From Filobasidium wieringae (lineage: Eukaryota; Basidiomycota; Tremellomycetes; Filobasidiales; Filobasidiaceae), in the NCBI GenBank assembly GCA_001600055.1, contig BCIV01000017.1:124001-188000 (forward strand): 64,000 nt of DNA. Direction: 5' to 3'. Positions 42,409 through 54,221 of the stretch are shown here, piece by piece. Every line of letters begins with the position of its first letter. Within the stretch, counting starts at the first letter, position 1. The translations under genes and the position numbers were made by a program. Under the pieces are notes generated by a model that searched no databases, was not told the DNA's origin, and saw only the letters and a program-made list of their open reading frames with translations.

Positions 42409-43337
42409 TTTGCATCAACCGAATAGCATTTGTACAGACAGTTGTCAATCAGCATACGATACCCAGCATTAGCATGATATGATACCCAGCTCCAGATCTT
42501 CCATCTGAAACATTATCGTGATCAAGACGTCGTCGCGCTTGCATGTCGGCCCTTAGCTGTCAAGTCGTGCGCTTTATTTTGGTGACCATCCACGCGTTGA
42601 CCCTTCTCGTGTTCTGCTCTGCGCCTGCTGTTCCCCACTGACCGGCAGAGCACTGCTTGCGCTTCGACCTGTCCCGGCTCGTTCCCTTTCCACAGCGCAA
42701 AGGTCATCTCGCAATCAACCTGTGTCCAGACGACGCCCGTCATTGGACCCCTCTTTCCCCCTCGTGTTCAGCTCGCCATTCAACCGTACGGATTAGATAG
42801 CAAAGGAATCGACAGGTACGTATGCTGCTCGTCAGGTTTGGCACGAGCGAAGATTATAGGTCGAACAAGTGCATCAAGAACAAGTGGGATTAGGATTAGG
42901 AATTGGGCAGAAGGTCGAATTGGAGAATCGCAACATATCGAAGAGGACGAACAGGATCTGCCAGATAACTTCTTGAGCGGATAAACAACTTGCACGGGGA
43001 GTACGGGATACGGACGCAGATGAGAATGGGAGATGCAGGTCAACGGGGATCAAGGAACATCCATCCGGAATTGCTATTCAGCTGTTGAAAGCGGATAGAC
43101 CTGGGGACGACATATTGCTGTGAAGGACATGGGCTATTAGACCTCACAATCAAACCGACTCGAGAAGAACTATGGCCGCAGAAATCACCACGACCATCCC
43201 TACCTACTTTCTCCCTCCTACCCACCGCTCGTCCCACTTGCTTCACTTCCGCTCTTCGCTCGTGCCAAACCTTGGAAATACCTGCCCATCGAATTGGCCC
43301 GCTGACTTTGCCTTGATGATGACCTATTATAGGCAAG
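42409..43337. other. Intergenic and probable 5' UTR intron of the ribosomal protein gene
   Basis: The 929 bases lie between the PAQR stop and the RPS11 start. The last part ends in a typical acceptor (tattatag at about 43330) followed by gcaagATG, which suggests a 5' UTR intron ending 7 bases before the start codon. CT-rich sequence at 43190-43260 fits a ribosomal-protein promoter. A minus-strand frame near 43040-43393 is a shadow. Confidence 0.45.
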
Positions 43338-44067
43338 ATGGAGCAGACCGCCACTACCGCCAAGCACTTCGCTAAGCAGCCCATCTTCAACAACGCTAAG
43401 GTTAAGGGTGCGTTTATCCTATGGGTCTTGAGACTCGAATCGGAACTGATCGATATTACCTCGTTGTGTCGTGCTTCTTGGCAATTGGTGGAAATTGGTC
43501 ATCGTGGGGATTGTGAATTATAGGAGGAAAGAAGGTCAACTCCAGGACCAAGCGTTGGTACAAGGATGTCGGTTTGGGATTCAAGACCCCTGCCGAGGCC
43601 ATCAACGGAACTTACATTGACAAGAAGTGTCCTTTCACTGGTGAAGTCTCCATCCGTGGACGAATCCTTTCCGGAGTTGTCAAGTCCACCAAGATGACCA
43701 ACACCATCATCATCCGAAGGGACTACCTCCACTTGTACGTGGACAAACGATTCAGCATTTCGACAAAGACACGAACGCTTACTCTGACATCCGATTTATC
43801 CCTATAGCATCCCCAAGTACAGGCGTTACGAGAAGAGGCACAAGAACCTCGCCGCCCACTGCTCCCCTGCTTTCCGAGTCAACGCCGGTGACCAGGTTAC
43901 CGTTGGACAGTGCCGACCTTTGTCCAAGACCGTCAGGTTCAACGTCTTGAGGGTTTTGGAGGTATGTCGAATTTGTCATTCCGCTTTTATAGGGATCAAC
44001 GCTGATCTTCTTGTGTCCGCCGTGGTAACAGAACAAGCAGGCCCAGCGAGCTTTCAAGAAGTTCTAA
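43338..44067 (+). CDS. RPS11: 40S ribosomal protein S11 (uS17)
   Basis: This is a component of the small ribosomal subunit, binding 18S rRNA. Four exons give about 157 residues, the usual length. [20 protein letters not shown] is followed by an intron (43408-43523), then [40 protein letters not shown] and [17 protein letters not shown]. The third exon gives [20 protein letters not shown] and [20 protein letters not shown]. The last exon gives [11 protein letters not shown] with TAA at 44065-44067. The intron before NKQ sits after VLRVLE. Nothing is missing. Strong expression and ribosomal-protein co-regulation are expected from the family. Confidence 0.98.
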
Positions 44068-44581
44068 GCGTTTCTCTTCACCCCCTTTACGCTTTTGGAC
44101 CCTTGTAGAAACCCCTCAATGCTGCGAGATCTTCACAAATGACATGAGATTTCCAGTTGCTTGAATGTCATACCGTACGATACTAAGAGGTACACTATCG
44201 CAATCTGCCTTGATCGACCTTGGTAGTCTGGTCTCCTTCAAATTCTGAGGGTGTAGCACACGACTTCCAGGGGCGCCTAAAATGTGCCAGATGCTATGAT
44301 ACCGACCATCGAATTGATTGCACCTGTGACTTGTAACTTTTGAATCGTGTACTTTTGGTTTGAACGTGAAACAGGTGAAACCGTGAAGCGGATGCAGGCC
44401 GCAATCTGACGTCAACTCGCGATCGATCGAGCGATGCAGATCGCTCGTACCGTTCACTTCACACGTAGAAAGATGTAGGGCCCAGAGCAAAGTATATATA
44501 CCAGTCAATCAGCCTGCGAGCTATCACTGGACTTTGTCGCATCATATCCCCAAGGTCCAGACCAAAATCACAACCGAAACC
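44068..44581. other. Intergenic: RPS11 3' flank and SDR promoter
   Basis: The 514 bases contain no gene. A minus-strand frame (44116-44508) has no family resemblance. The TATA-like element of the SDR gene lies at its right end. Confidence 0.5.
44493..44500 (+). promoter_or_regulatory. TATA-like element of the SDR gene
   Basis: TATATATA lies about 82 bases upstream of the ATG at 44582, in a position suited to a fungal TATA box. Supported by motif and distance only. Confidence 0.45.
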
Positions 44582-45776
44582 ATGTCATTCGTCGTCGTCG
44601 TTACCGGAGCTGTAAGCCCGGAATATCGACTCAAGCGAAGTCCGTACTGATCCAATGGTCGATCTACGTCAGAATCGAGGAATTGGAACAGCAATCTGCA
44701 ATGGAATCCTCTCTTCCCCCAACCCAGTTGTCTTATACGCCTGTTCCAGAGCTGGTAAAGATCTCGGTCTGAAGGGGAACGTCAAGTACCCCAAATTGGA
44801 TATCACCTCTACCAGTGACATTACGGCTCTGGCCAAGCAGATCAAGGAGGAAGAAGGAGGAGTGGATGTTTTGATTAATAACGCTGGAGTCAATTTGGAT
44901 GATGATTATAACCCTGATACCGTCAAGCAAACTTTGGAGACCAATTACAAAGGAACACTTCACGTGAGTCGAGCTTGATACTACTTCGACAAGTCCAAGC
45001 GATCGAACAATCACGTTCTGGTTTAGATGTGCCAAAGCTTCTTGCCTTTATTGAAGGAAAGGGAAGGATCCCGGATTGTCAACCTTTCCTCAGTCGCCTC
45101 CCAGCTGAACCACTACAGCCCTGAGATTCAATCTCGTCTTCGTAACGTTCAGTCTTTGGAAGATGTTCAATCGTTAGCGGACGAGTACTATGTACGTTGT
45201 CCTGTGCTCTCAAATTCATGGCATCCTCTGGGTAACTCTAATCTGAACCTGTGTCACAACAGGAAGCGGTCAAGGCGGACAATGTCAAGCAGTCCGGCTG
45301 GGGCAGGCCTCAGCTGGCCTACTCCGTATCGAAGGCTCTTATCAATGCTTTCACTGTAGTCTTGGGCAAGGAGTCTGAGGGACAGACCGTTGTGAATGCT
45401 TGTTGTCCTGGGTAAGTCATTCTCAGGTGGTCGTTCCTTGGATGATGCAAGCTAATGTACGAGCTCTTCATAGATGGGTCTCGACCGATATGGGCAAGGT
45501 AAATGAGCCGGATCTACTTTCTCGCTTTCGTTCCGGACCATTGTATTGATCACGAATTTGCTTCATCGTAGTTGGTCGGAAACGCTCCCAAGACTCTAGG
45601 TAAGTCTATTGATATCTCACAGGATGATATCCGCTGACGCAAAATTCGACCTCGTAGAGGAAGGAGCGAGAGTTCCACTCAAGTTGGCTTTGGAAGATAT
45701 CGACGGCACTACTGGGAAATATTGGGCCAACGATTCGATTTCTGGGACCGGATCTGGCAAAGTCCAGAAATGGTAA
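44582..45776 (+). CDS. Short-chain dehydrogenase/reductase, carbonyl reductase (CBR1)-like
   Basis: This cytosolic NADPH-dependent reductase has about 285 residues. The cofactor loop TGANRGIGTAI is split by the first intron after MSFVVVVTGA. SRAGKDLGLKGNVKYPKLDI and the NNAG motif (VDVLINNAGVNLDDDY) follow. The catalytic serine lies in RIVNLSSVASQLNHYSPEIQ, and the Y-x3-K pair is in PQLAYSVSKALINAFTVVLG. VNACCPGWVSTDMGK is typical of the carbonyl-reductase branch, as is the insertion before the active-site Tyr (SRLRNVQSLEDVQSLADEYY). The protein ends GSGKVQKW, TAA 45774-45776. Six or seven short introns are present. Substrates are probably quinones or carbonyls, by family only. Confidence 0.93.
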
Positions 45777-46081
45777 GGGGAATCCAACTTTATGTATAAG
45801 TTAAAGAAATCGTCACTCGTAGTCACTACATCACTAGTCAATGTATCGTTATACTGTCGGAGTCTTCATTGTACCTTGGTCTAAACCTCCTGACTCCTAG
45901 CTCCTGAAGCATACTCCTGACTGATTCAGGGCCATCGATGCGAAACATGGATGTGTGGTTACGTAAGCAGTTGTTATCAATTTCACGGCGAAGAGCGATG
46001 TCCCGAATAGATTGAGCTCGACCTACAGCCCCATATTCCCAAAGTCAGGGTCTTCTATATCGACTGTGCATAGGCCACATA
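45777..46081. other. Intergenic: SDR 3' flank and amidohydrolase promoter
   Basis: The 305 bases carry the SDR 3' UTR and the short upstream region of the amidohydrolase. No separate feature was noticed. Confidence 0.5.
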
Positions 46082-48947
46082 ATGTCCGGTAAATCAGACG
46101 CTCCGGCTGTAGAAAAGGCAGCTGCAGCAGTCCCAGCGAAGGCGGTGAAGCGACCACGAAGAAAGACCGGCTCGATCCTCCTTCGATTATTTCTCGTGAC
46201 GGTTCTCGTCTATCTCCGGTTCAGACCTACCGAGCTGTCCTGGTCGCCAAGTGCCATTTGGGATCATCTATGGAACCACGGGTTACACGTTTCTAAGTCG
46301 TTCGGAAAGAGCGCTTCGACAAGCTACGTGATATGTGTTGAGGAGGGATCTGCGATCTACACGAGCGAATTGGAAGTGAAGCAAGTTGATTGCGTCAGAG
46401 TCGAGAACGGGACGATTGTTGGGCTCGGATCCCATGGTACGTCCTGGCAGATCAATTTACAAAGTCGTTTCAAAACTTGACGCTGTACGCATGCCTTTCA
46501 TAGATGAGATTCAAGTTCCACCTGTGTCTCAAGCCTTGACGACTTACCGTCTTCCGAAAGGCAGCATTATGACGCCTGTTAGTCCATTCAGTAGCACCTT
46601 CACTTTCCGCTGTGCTTACAATCGGGATCTCTCAGGGATTTACTGATTCTCACGCCCATGTTCGTTCCGTCTACTTGTTTGTCTAAATGAGTCCATGAGC
46701 TGACGCCTGGCGTCTGTAGACGCTCCAGTATGGACATGCCCAGGAGCTAAATCTACTTGGGAGCCGCAGTATTCAAGGTTGATCAGATCCATTCTTGTGT
46801 GATACATCTACTAACACCTCCACGTGCTTTCAGAGGTGATCGATCGCTTGGAGACTTATGTTCACGACAATCCTCAAATCGTCGCGGAAGGTGCATGGAT
46901 CGAAGGTCAAGGATGGGATCAAACCTTGTGGGAAACCAAAGAGTTCCCTACTGCTGTGAGTAATAATTAATTTTGGCAAGTCAAGAGTGTTCATATAACG
47001 GTCTTACCGGTAGGCCGATTTCGAAGCGTCCTCCGTTCTACGGGATCTACCCATCTCGCTTTCTCGAATAGATATCCACGCCGAGTGGGTATCTCCTGCC
47101 ATTCTCAAACTGCTAGGGGACTTACCTTCGACTGTCGAGGGAGGCAAAATCATCCGGTACCCAGATGGAACTCCCACTGGAATCTTCATGGACGACGCCA
47201 TGGAGTTGATCGACAAGGTTCGACCGCAATGGACAGAAACCTTAATGCGCAAGTTCCTGAAGAGGACTACGAAAGACGCTGTCAGTAAGGGAGTCACAGG
47301 AATTCATGATGCTTACGGAGCGCCTGAACATGTTGAGTTCTATCAAAAGTAAGTTGGGTCCGATGGGCTGAAGAATGTTGTGGACTGGCACTGACAGAGA
47401 GGTGCCAAGTAGAATGGCGAAGGAGGACAAGCTTGATGTGAGCGAACATGGAATTATACCATGAGAAATCTAAGCTTACGTCCTGATATCGATTGCAAGA
47501 TGCGGTTTTATATTATGGTACGTCTATTTCGAACAAGGGAGTCTGTTATACAGCGTGCTCATGAAACAACGTGCTACAGCGGAAATGTCCGGAGAAGGAC
47601 AAGTACTGCGGAGACGAATATCCCATGGTTGATGGAGGTATGTTGATCTTTCATCCCCGCTAACGCGCGGTATACTCATCTTATCTTGGTCAAAGGCGAG
47701 ATGCTTCAGGTGCGAAGTGTCAAGCTATTTGCGTAGGTCCCAATATCAGGCTGCATAAAGACTCAATTGACTGACTCGACACTGCTCGTTGTAGGGACGG
47801 AGCGTTGGGTTCTTGGGGTGCCGCCATGCTCGAACCTTACTCCGATCGACCGGACCAGACAGGTATCATGCGTACTCCAGAGGGCGCTTGGACAAAGTTG
47901 ATCGATGATTTCGTGCGCAACGTATGTATCGGCTTGTTCAAGGCTCGAAAAGTCGAACCTGACTGACGTTCCATTGCCACTTCCAGGGGTGGCAAACGGT
48001 GGGTACCGTAGTATTTCCATCGAACCAAACATTGGCTCATTACTGTTTACTATACTCAGAACGCACATTGCATCGGCGACCGAGCCAATCATGTCGTCTT
48101 GAATGCCATGGAAGCAGCCATTGAAAAATACGGACCTGCGGACCGGAGATTACGAATCGAACATAGTCAGATCATGACGCCTGACGACCTTGCGAGAGCT
48201 GCCAGACTTGGAGGTAGGTCTAAACGATTCACGATCACGCACAGACGTAGTTTTTAATACTGGATTTCATCGCAATTAGTCATTGCAAGCTATCAGCCCA
48301 CTCACGCCACTTCAGATGTAAGCCGAGGCCACATTGACCGCATGCGGTTCCAGCAGACATGCTGATCGTCATAACAATTTATAGATGTGGTATGCCGAGG
48401 ACCGAATCGGCAAGGACCGCTTGAAAGGCGCATATGCTTGGCAATCTTATCTCAAGTCAGTCCCAATCGATTTCTAAGCACTGCTATCTCACCACTGAAC
48501 GAGGATCATCGTTTTCCGAAGGCTGGGAGGAAGGATCGCTCTAGGTTCAGATTTCCCTGTAGAATCTATCGACCCGCTCAAGGGATTCTTTGCTGCTATC
48601 GCTAGAACTAGCGAGCGAGGGGACTCGCCGCACGGACCGGAAGGGTGGTATCCGGAAGAGAAGCTCACGAGAGAACAAGCTTTGAGAGGTTTCACTATCG
48701 ATGGTATGTCAACCTCAGGAAAGGCCTTTTTACGGCAAACACTCATGATCGAGCTTTTCGAACAGCCGCATATGCATCGTTCCAGGAGGACAACATTGGA
48801 TCGTTCAAAGTTGGGAAAAAGTTCGACGCGGTCGTTTGGAGCAAAGATATCATGCGAGTTGAACCCGCGACAGAGGTATTATCTGCCAAAACGTTGGTGA
48901 CAATCGTTGGAGGGAAAGAAGTGTATGGGTCGCTTGCAAAGATTTAA
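46082..48947 (+). CDS. Membrane-anchored metal-dependent amidohydrolase (YtcJ-like, Amidohydro_3)
   Basis: This hydrolase has about 600 residues. The N terminus is Ala/Lys-rich and followed by one hydrophobic span (SILLRLFLVTVLVYLRF), a likely signal anchor placing the enzyme outside the cytosol. The first metal motif GFTDSHAH is split by an intron, then LQYGHAQELNLLGSRSIQ. Further landmarks are AEGAWIEGQGWDQTLW, DIHAEWVSPAILKLLG, GVTGIHDAYGAPEHVEFYQK, NAHCIGDRANHVVLNAM (metal His), RLRIEHSQIMTPDDLARAAR (metal His), YQPTHATSDMWYAEDRIG and IALGSDFPVESIDPLKGF (catalytic Asp). It ends with a KFDAVVWSKDIM segment, as is usual for the family. The stop is at 48945-48947. Ten or more introns. Substrate unknown; relatives act on amides or urethanes. 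Confidence 0.88.
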
Positions 48948-49079
48948 TTCATATTGATCATGCTTGCAATGCAAGATACACTCTTGGACCCGGAAGATAT
49001 TCAGATAAGCAGTTGATGTGTTGATAGTGCTTTGTGTCGTTGTTGTTGATGACGGAGGACAGATTCATTTCGTAATTTT

Positions 49080-50042
49080 CTACTGGATCCCAGCAGCGTT
49101 CAACTGTTTCTTAGCGAACGCGATGGCCTTGGTCTGCTGGGCGGATCCATTGTAACCCAAATGAGCGATAATGCTTCCGGTGGAAGTGCAGACAATGTCC
49201 AAGGCGTTACAGTAATCCTGAGTCTTGCTGACATAGGCGGAAGGGGTCTTGAGGCCCGAGAAGGCAGCGCTACCAAACCCGGTGATGGCGGTACCGGCGT
49301 TCTCGGAACGGCCAGGAGCCCAGTAGGGGCTTGAAAGGGTTTGCGATCAGGATGGGGTTCGAGGAAGGTGATGAATTGTTTACTTACTTTCCGTACAGGA
49401 TAGACGCGACGACAGAGTTGGCAGGGAGCTGGTTGTTGTTCTCAGCGGTGACAACGACCATAGCTACAAGACGCGATATGAACAGATTGTCACGAGAGGC
49501 ATAACATGCGAGACTAACCTCCTTGAGAGTAACCGACAAGGACAAACTTGGTTTCGGGGCACGAGGCCAAAGTGGATTGAACGTGGCTGAGCAAGTCACT
49601 GGCACCCTGACGAGGTCCGTTGACGAAGTCTGCAACAGCAGGGTAACTGCATTCAAACTTATTGTCAGCTCCATCCTTGTAACGTTTTCTCCAGCCCGAA
49701 TCGATACTCACACAACCTCATAGTTTTTTCCGCCAGGGACGGCTCGCAAAATGCCCTGAACAGTCCCGGAGTTACCTAGAGGGGTAGCCTGACCCTCTGT
49801 AGTTCCTCGAGCGGAGATGATCTCGTAAGCAGTACATCCAGTCGTAGATCCACCAGTAGATCCAGTACCAAATCCTGGGAAGGTACCGAATTGACGGTCT
49901 TCAAGTTCAGCTACGGAAATGGTCGAATGGTCAGCTAAAGTAGCAAGCGCAGACGAGCGAGCCATGTCGTACCGACAGGAGCAGCAGTGACCATCGAGAT
50001 CAAAGCCGCGAAAAGAGTGAAAAAGATAGGAAGGGAAAGCAT
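49080..50042 (-). CDS. Secreted cutinase (carbohydrate esterase family 5)
   Basis: This extracellular serine esterase has about 225 residues and hydrolyses cutin-like polyesters or short acyl esters. The signal peptide MLSLPIFFTLFAALISMVTA is followed by a short propeptide with a dibasic-like site (ELEDRQFG). The domain begins CTAYEIISARGTTEGQA. The nucleophile motif GYSQGG lies in KFVLVGYSQGGM near 49520. The catalytic Asp and His are in TQDYCNALDIVCTSTGSIIA, then HLGYNG. Cysteines are placed as in fungal cutinases. The protein ends KKQLNAAGIQ, stop 49080-49082. Four introns. A TATA-like element lies upstream. Cutinases of yeasts on plant surfaces support phylloplane life; that role is an inference. 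Confidence 0.93.
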
Positions 50043-50470
50043 ATCGATGATTCTGGGACTAGGAGAGGCTAAGAACAAGTGGAACTGGAGATTGGAGGGA
50101 GTGGGGTTGGGGAATGAGAGACAAGAAGAGGTAAGAAAGGAAAGATCGTTTCGACCCTTCTGCCCCTGTATATATACCTTTCCAGAAGCTCTATGTGCCG
50201 GTAATGAGCCGCTCTGCTTGTCGTCGACATGGGGCGAACCCTGAAACGAGAACAACTAGTCCGTGCGTCCCTCTGTCAAAGCGCGCTACGGGACTTTTTA
50301 CGACGCCTTGCATTCGTTTCAGCGACAAGCGCGCGTGCGTTGTCCTCTTGGCGTTCACCTCAGCGACTAAGATCACGCTAAGATCACGGTTGTCGTATGA
50401 TCGTCAACGGTCTGACCGGGTACCTTATAAACCAGTGTAAGCGGTCTCCACAAGTCGCCGTATTTTTACC
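50043..50470. other. Divergent upstream region of cutinase and the orphan gene
   Basis: The 428 bases separate two divergent starts. Besides the TATA-like element it contains ctaagatcacgctaagatcacg, an 11-base direct repeat near 50367-50390. A second copy of such CTAAGATCACG motifs could be a regulator site. No gene was found. Confidence 0.4.
50169..50176 (-). promoter_or_regulatory. TATA-like element of the cutinase gene
   Basis: TATATATA lies about 127 bases upstream of the cutinase ATG (50042) and fits a core promoter with a ~60-90 base leader. Confidence 0.45.
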
Positions 50471-51140
50471 ATGCGAAGGATATTCAGATCTGTCAGCCTC
50501 GTCTACCTCTCTGCGACCACAAGAAACCCATCCACGGCAGGTGCCGAGTTCCAGAAATCGGTGTTCATAGACAAGCTAGAGTCGAGCCCCGCCCAAATCA
50601 GGTCAACTGACTTCGCTAGCAAGTGGCAAATTGGCATTCCGCCGAGATACACTCCGGCGCTCAGTATGCTACTAGACATGTTGCCGTCCACCTCCACCTT
50701 CGACGACCTCGACTCGATGGTTGCGTAAGTCTACTACAAGCTTGTACGGGCGGGCCAGACCTCAAGGTTGCAAGATTCTGAAAGTGGCTTGGCCTCGCAC
50801 ATTCTTTGTGATGTGTGACCTCCCGCTCATCGCAAGACAGTATCGCTCGAATGCATCTCCCCTTACGATTTCATACATGAGTACCAAATCAATCTATCTG
50901 ACACGCTGTCCTGATAGATGGAGATCACTATTTGATTCTGTCCATTGAGTCATTGCAGCCGCCGTACTACTTCCGCCGTATGTGGTGTTTGACGATGCGA
51001 CACCGTACAAGGTCGGGATCCACTTAGGGTGTTCGACAGTGATGCTATGCAAGAGCGTAGTAGGGCTTACTGGCAATTGGAATCGTCCAGCACAAGTGAT
51101 GATCGATGTAGCCTTTTACGTCAAGCCCCATCGAGTCTGA
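50471..51140 (+). CDS. Orphan three-exon gene
   Basis: No family is recognised. Exon 1 (50471-50724) reads MRRIFRSVSLVYLSATTRN to DDLDSMVA. A gtaagt..caag intron leads to exon 2 (50837-50880, YRSNASPLTISYM). A gtacca..gcag intron leads to exon 3 (50959-51140), which reads AVLLPPYVVFDDATPYKVGI, HLGCSTVMLCKSVVGLTGNW and MIDVAFYVKPHRV before TGA. The coding length is 254+44+182 = 480 bases, exactly 160 codons, and every junction keeps phase, which argues for a real gene. The product of 159 residues has a basic amphipathic N terminus that might be a mitochondrial presequence; no membrane span is evident. Exon 3 has no ATG, so simple ORF calling misses it. Confidence 0.58.
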
Positions 51141-51672
51141 CAGCAGTACTTCACTGCATTTGGAGTGACAGAAACATCGAGTTGGAGTATCCTCTGCAAT
51201 TTTGCTGATGCGATCCTTTTTGTATATTGTTCGACAGTGAGTCCATTTGTTAGGGGCTAGGACTGGGGCTTGACCTTTGGGAGTGGGATTCTGGAAGGCT
51301 GTCTGCCCCACGTTAGTGGCACCCTGTTTAACAGGCTAGATCGATTGTTGAAGTCACACAGGCTAAACATCAATCATTACGAATGACACTCATCAACTCG
51401 TCCCAAAGGGATCCGACGTCGACGACTCTTTCTCCTCTCCTCGAGCGAATCGACTGCGAACATCGCGCGGGAAACTCGAGGCGCAGCAAAGACGGAAAAT
51501 CACACGTTCATATTCTTTGAACCCATTTGACCATTATTACAATCATTGCATCACTTTGGATGTTCACAATATTCTTCGACTTTCACAAGTCCGACCCAAA
51601 TTCTGACCAAAATCCACAACCGAACGACAGACCAGATCGATCTCCGGCTCCTCTATCCCGCGCGACCTACAT
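51141..51672. other. Intergenic 3'-3' region
   Basis: The 532 bases lie between the convergent ends of the orphan gene and catalase. Open frames on either strand lack family features. The right part (51500-51670) is the likely catalase 3' UTR. Confidence 0.5.
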
Positions 51673-54143
51673 TCAGAAGGGCATACCCATAAAGCTCTTC
51701 CCCTTATCGGCGGGCTGGAAGTTGGGGTCCTTGTGTACGAGATGAGCGGTCTTGGCCTTTTCCTGAACGGCGCTCATGTCGGCCTTCTTCTTCTCGGGCA
51801 ACAGAGCGTTGATGGAGGTAGCGTAGTTGGGGTGAATGGCGTATTGCTATAGAGCAGGACGCGAAGCGCGATCAGTCTTGTGAAACACGGATGTTTACTC
51901 GAATCGACCGCGACCACTCACCTGAGCCAAGTAGTTCTCGATGACGATATCATCGGCAGATTTGAGCAACCGAGCCGTGTTCTTGTGCAAGTTCTGCCTC
52001 TGCTGTTCGGACATTCGGTTCAAGTACAACTCCCTGACCTGGGTGTACTCGCGATCCGTGCCCTCGTCGGTCCAGTAAGACTTTCTCGAGTAGACATTGC
52101 TGGCGACCTGGTAGGGCGCCTCGACGACGGACTGTCCGGCGAATCCGGGGGTGGTCTTGGTCGAGGGAACCTCCTTGTGGTACGAGTTGGGGAAGTAGGT
52201 AGGTTTGCTTCCGGTATCGGCGTCCACACGCATGGATCCGAAGAAGTTGTCGGGCGAGTGGAACCTGAGCGATGTGTAATCACGGTCAGTCTCGTTCGTA
52301 CCGCAAAAAATCCTGAACCGACTCACTTGGACATAAAAGGACAGTTGACCGGGATCTGATGGATGTTGGCACTCTGCAACCTGGTGTACTGAGCATCACG
52401 GTAGCTAACGGCAAAGACGATCCGGTTCATCAGCGTCACGATCGTATCATCCCACCCAATCCGTCCAAACTCACAAGAACGCACGCCACTGCAACAAAGT
52501 GTCAGGCGAGAGTTCGATCCCGGGGACCAACGAACCCGGTGAGAAAGCGGCCTGTTCGACATCCCGATGATAATCCTCGGGATTCCTGTTCAGGGTCAAA
52601 ACCCCGACCTCTTGCATGGGGAATTGACCACGGGGCCAGATCTTGGTGATATCGAAAGGATCGAAATCGCACCCGGCGGCCTCTTGGGGCTGCATGACTT
52701 GGATGAACAAGGTCCACTTGAAGTTCCCACCGGCTTCGATCGTCTCGTACAACTCTCTCTTGGCGTAATCAGGGTCTTCACCACACATGATGGTGGCTTC
52801 CTCGAAAGTGAACTGAGCGACTTCTTGCTGAGACTTCCAGTGGTACTAAACGACGTGATCATACTCATCAGAACCCACTCTCCTCTGATCTTCCCGCCAC
52901 CCCGCTACTCACCTTGATGAACACCGCCTCCCCATTCGCATTGACCCAACGGAAAGTATGAGCTCCATAAGCATTGAAGAGGTTTCCCTTGGGAGTAGCG
53001 TAATCGGACAACAACATCAACCCAGCATGTTGAGACTCAGGCACGTTCGCGAGGAAATCGAACCAGGCGTTGTAGTCGAGTAAGAACGATTTAGGGTGTC
53101 TCTGCTGGGATCGGATGTTATCGGGTCCTGTCCACAGTGAAAGCGACAAAATAAGAATTTAGCGGAACGTGGCTTTATCAACCGACAGGCAGACTCACCC
53201 TGGAATGGATCCCTGACGAAGAAGACGGGGAAGTTCAAACCGACGATATCGTAATTCCCATCCTCGGTGTAAAACTTGGTAGCGAATCCTCTAGGGTTTC
53301 TAGCGGAATCGGGGTACTCTCGCTAAACCGGAATAGAATTGTTTCATTTGTTCAGTCAAACCCCCTCGTTGGTAATTGAATCTCATGTGAAGAAAACCGA
53401 GACTCACCCCGTAAGTGACGGTACTGAACCTGGTATAAGCCGGGGTCTTCTTTCCGACACTGGAGAACAAGCTAGCCTTGGTCAAGTTGGTGACGTCCTT
53501 GGTGACTTCAAACTCTCCGAAAGCGGACCAACCACCTATTTCCGGCAAGATCGAGAATCGAGAACGCGACGAGAGAGAAAGTCAATATATGGACAAAAGA
53601 AAAGCAAAGGAGGAAAGAGACGCACAAGGGTGGACGATTCGTTCTTGAAGCTTGGAACGGTCGAAAGCTTGTTGTTTCTCCAAAAGAAGAGGGTCGGCTT
53701 GACTATCGGATGAAAACGGAGGTCAACATTCCGCGCGGTTCTAGACTTCCGACATCAAGGTAAAAGAGGAAAAGAAGCTCACGTTGCTATAGAAACGAGA
53801 GTCAGTAAGAACGATGATGTATTAGGGAAGCACACGGGGACTCACGAATTCCACCGACGTTCAAGGGGTAACCAGGATGATGGATCAATTGTCCAAAGTT
53901 GCTCGTATAGCTAACATGCACGAACGCAACTTCAGCCAACGTTGTTCCCAGCACGAGCAACCCCACCTTAGCCACTCACTAGGGAGAATCGTCCTTGGCG
54001 TGTTCCTTCTGAACCAAACCGACCAACCTGGCAGCGGTCTCTGCGGGTCCATCGTTCAGTCCCGAGAAAGCCTGGGACCTTTGGGCTGCACGGGGATCGA
54101 CGCCGGGGACGTGTTTGAGTGTGTCTGCGATGAATTGAGCCAT
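51673..54143 (-). CDS. Heme catalase, clade-3-like monofunctional
   Basis: This enzyme of about 550 residues decomposes hydrogen peroxide. After [16 protein letters not shown] the landmarks are [20 protein letters not shown] (active-site His in IVH) and [63 protein letters not shown] and [20 protein letters not shown] follow. [20 protein letters not shown] and [20 protein letters not shown] come next. The proximal heme-ligand region [16 protein letters not shown] is split by an intron. IHQIPVNCP then leads into the wrapping tail. The C terminus GKSFMGMPF lacks a peroxisomal SKL-type signal, and there is no secretion signal, so a cytosolic site is inferred. The stop is TGA 51673-51675. Eight or more introns. 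Confidence 0.95.
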
Positions 54144-54213
54144 GTTTGTGTGCGTTGTGTGTTGTGTAAGGTGCAAGGTGAGGCGATGTGACTTGCAGAG
54201 TAGATGCGATGTG

Positions 54214-54221
54214 TATATATA
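54214..54221 (-). promoter_or_regulatory. TATA-like element of the catalase gene
   Basis: TATATATA lies 71 bases upstream of the catalase ATG (54143), a typical place for a fungal TATA box in a stress-inducible gene. Confidence 0.45.
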
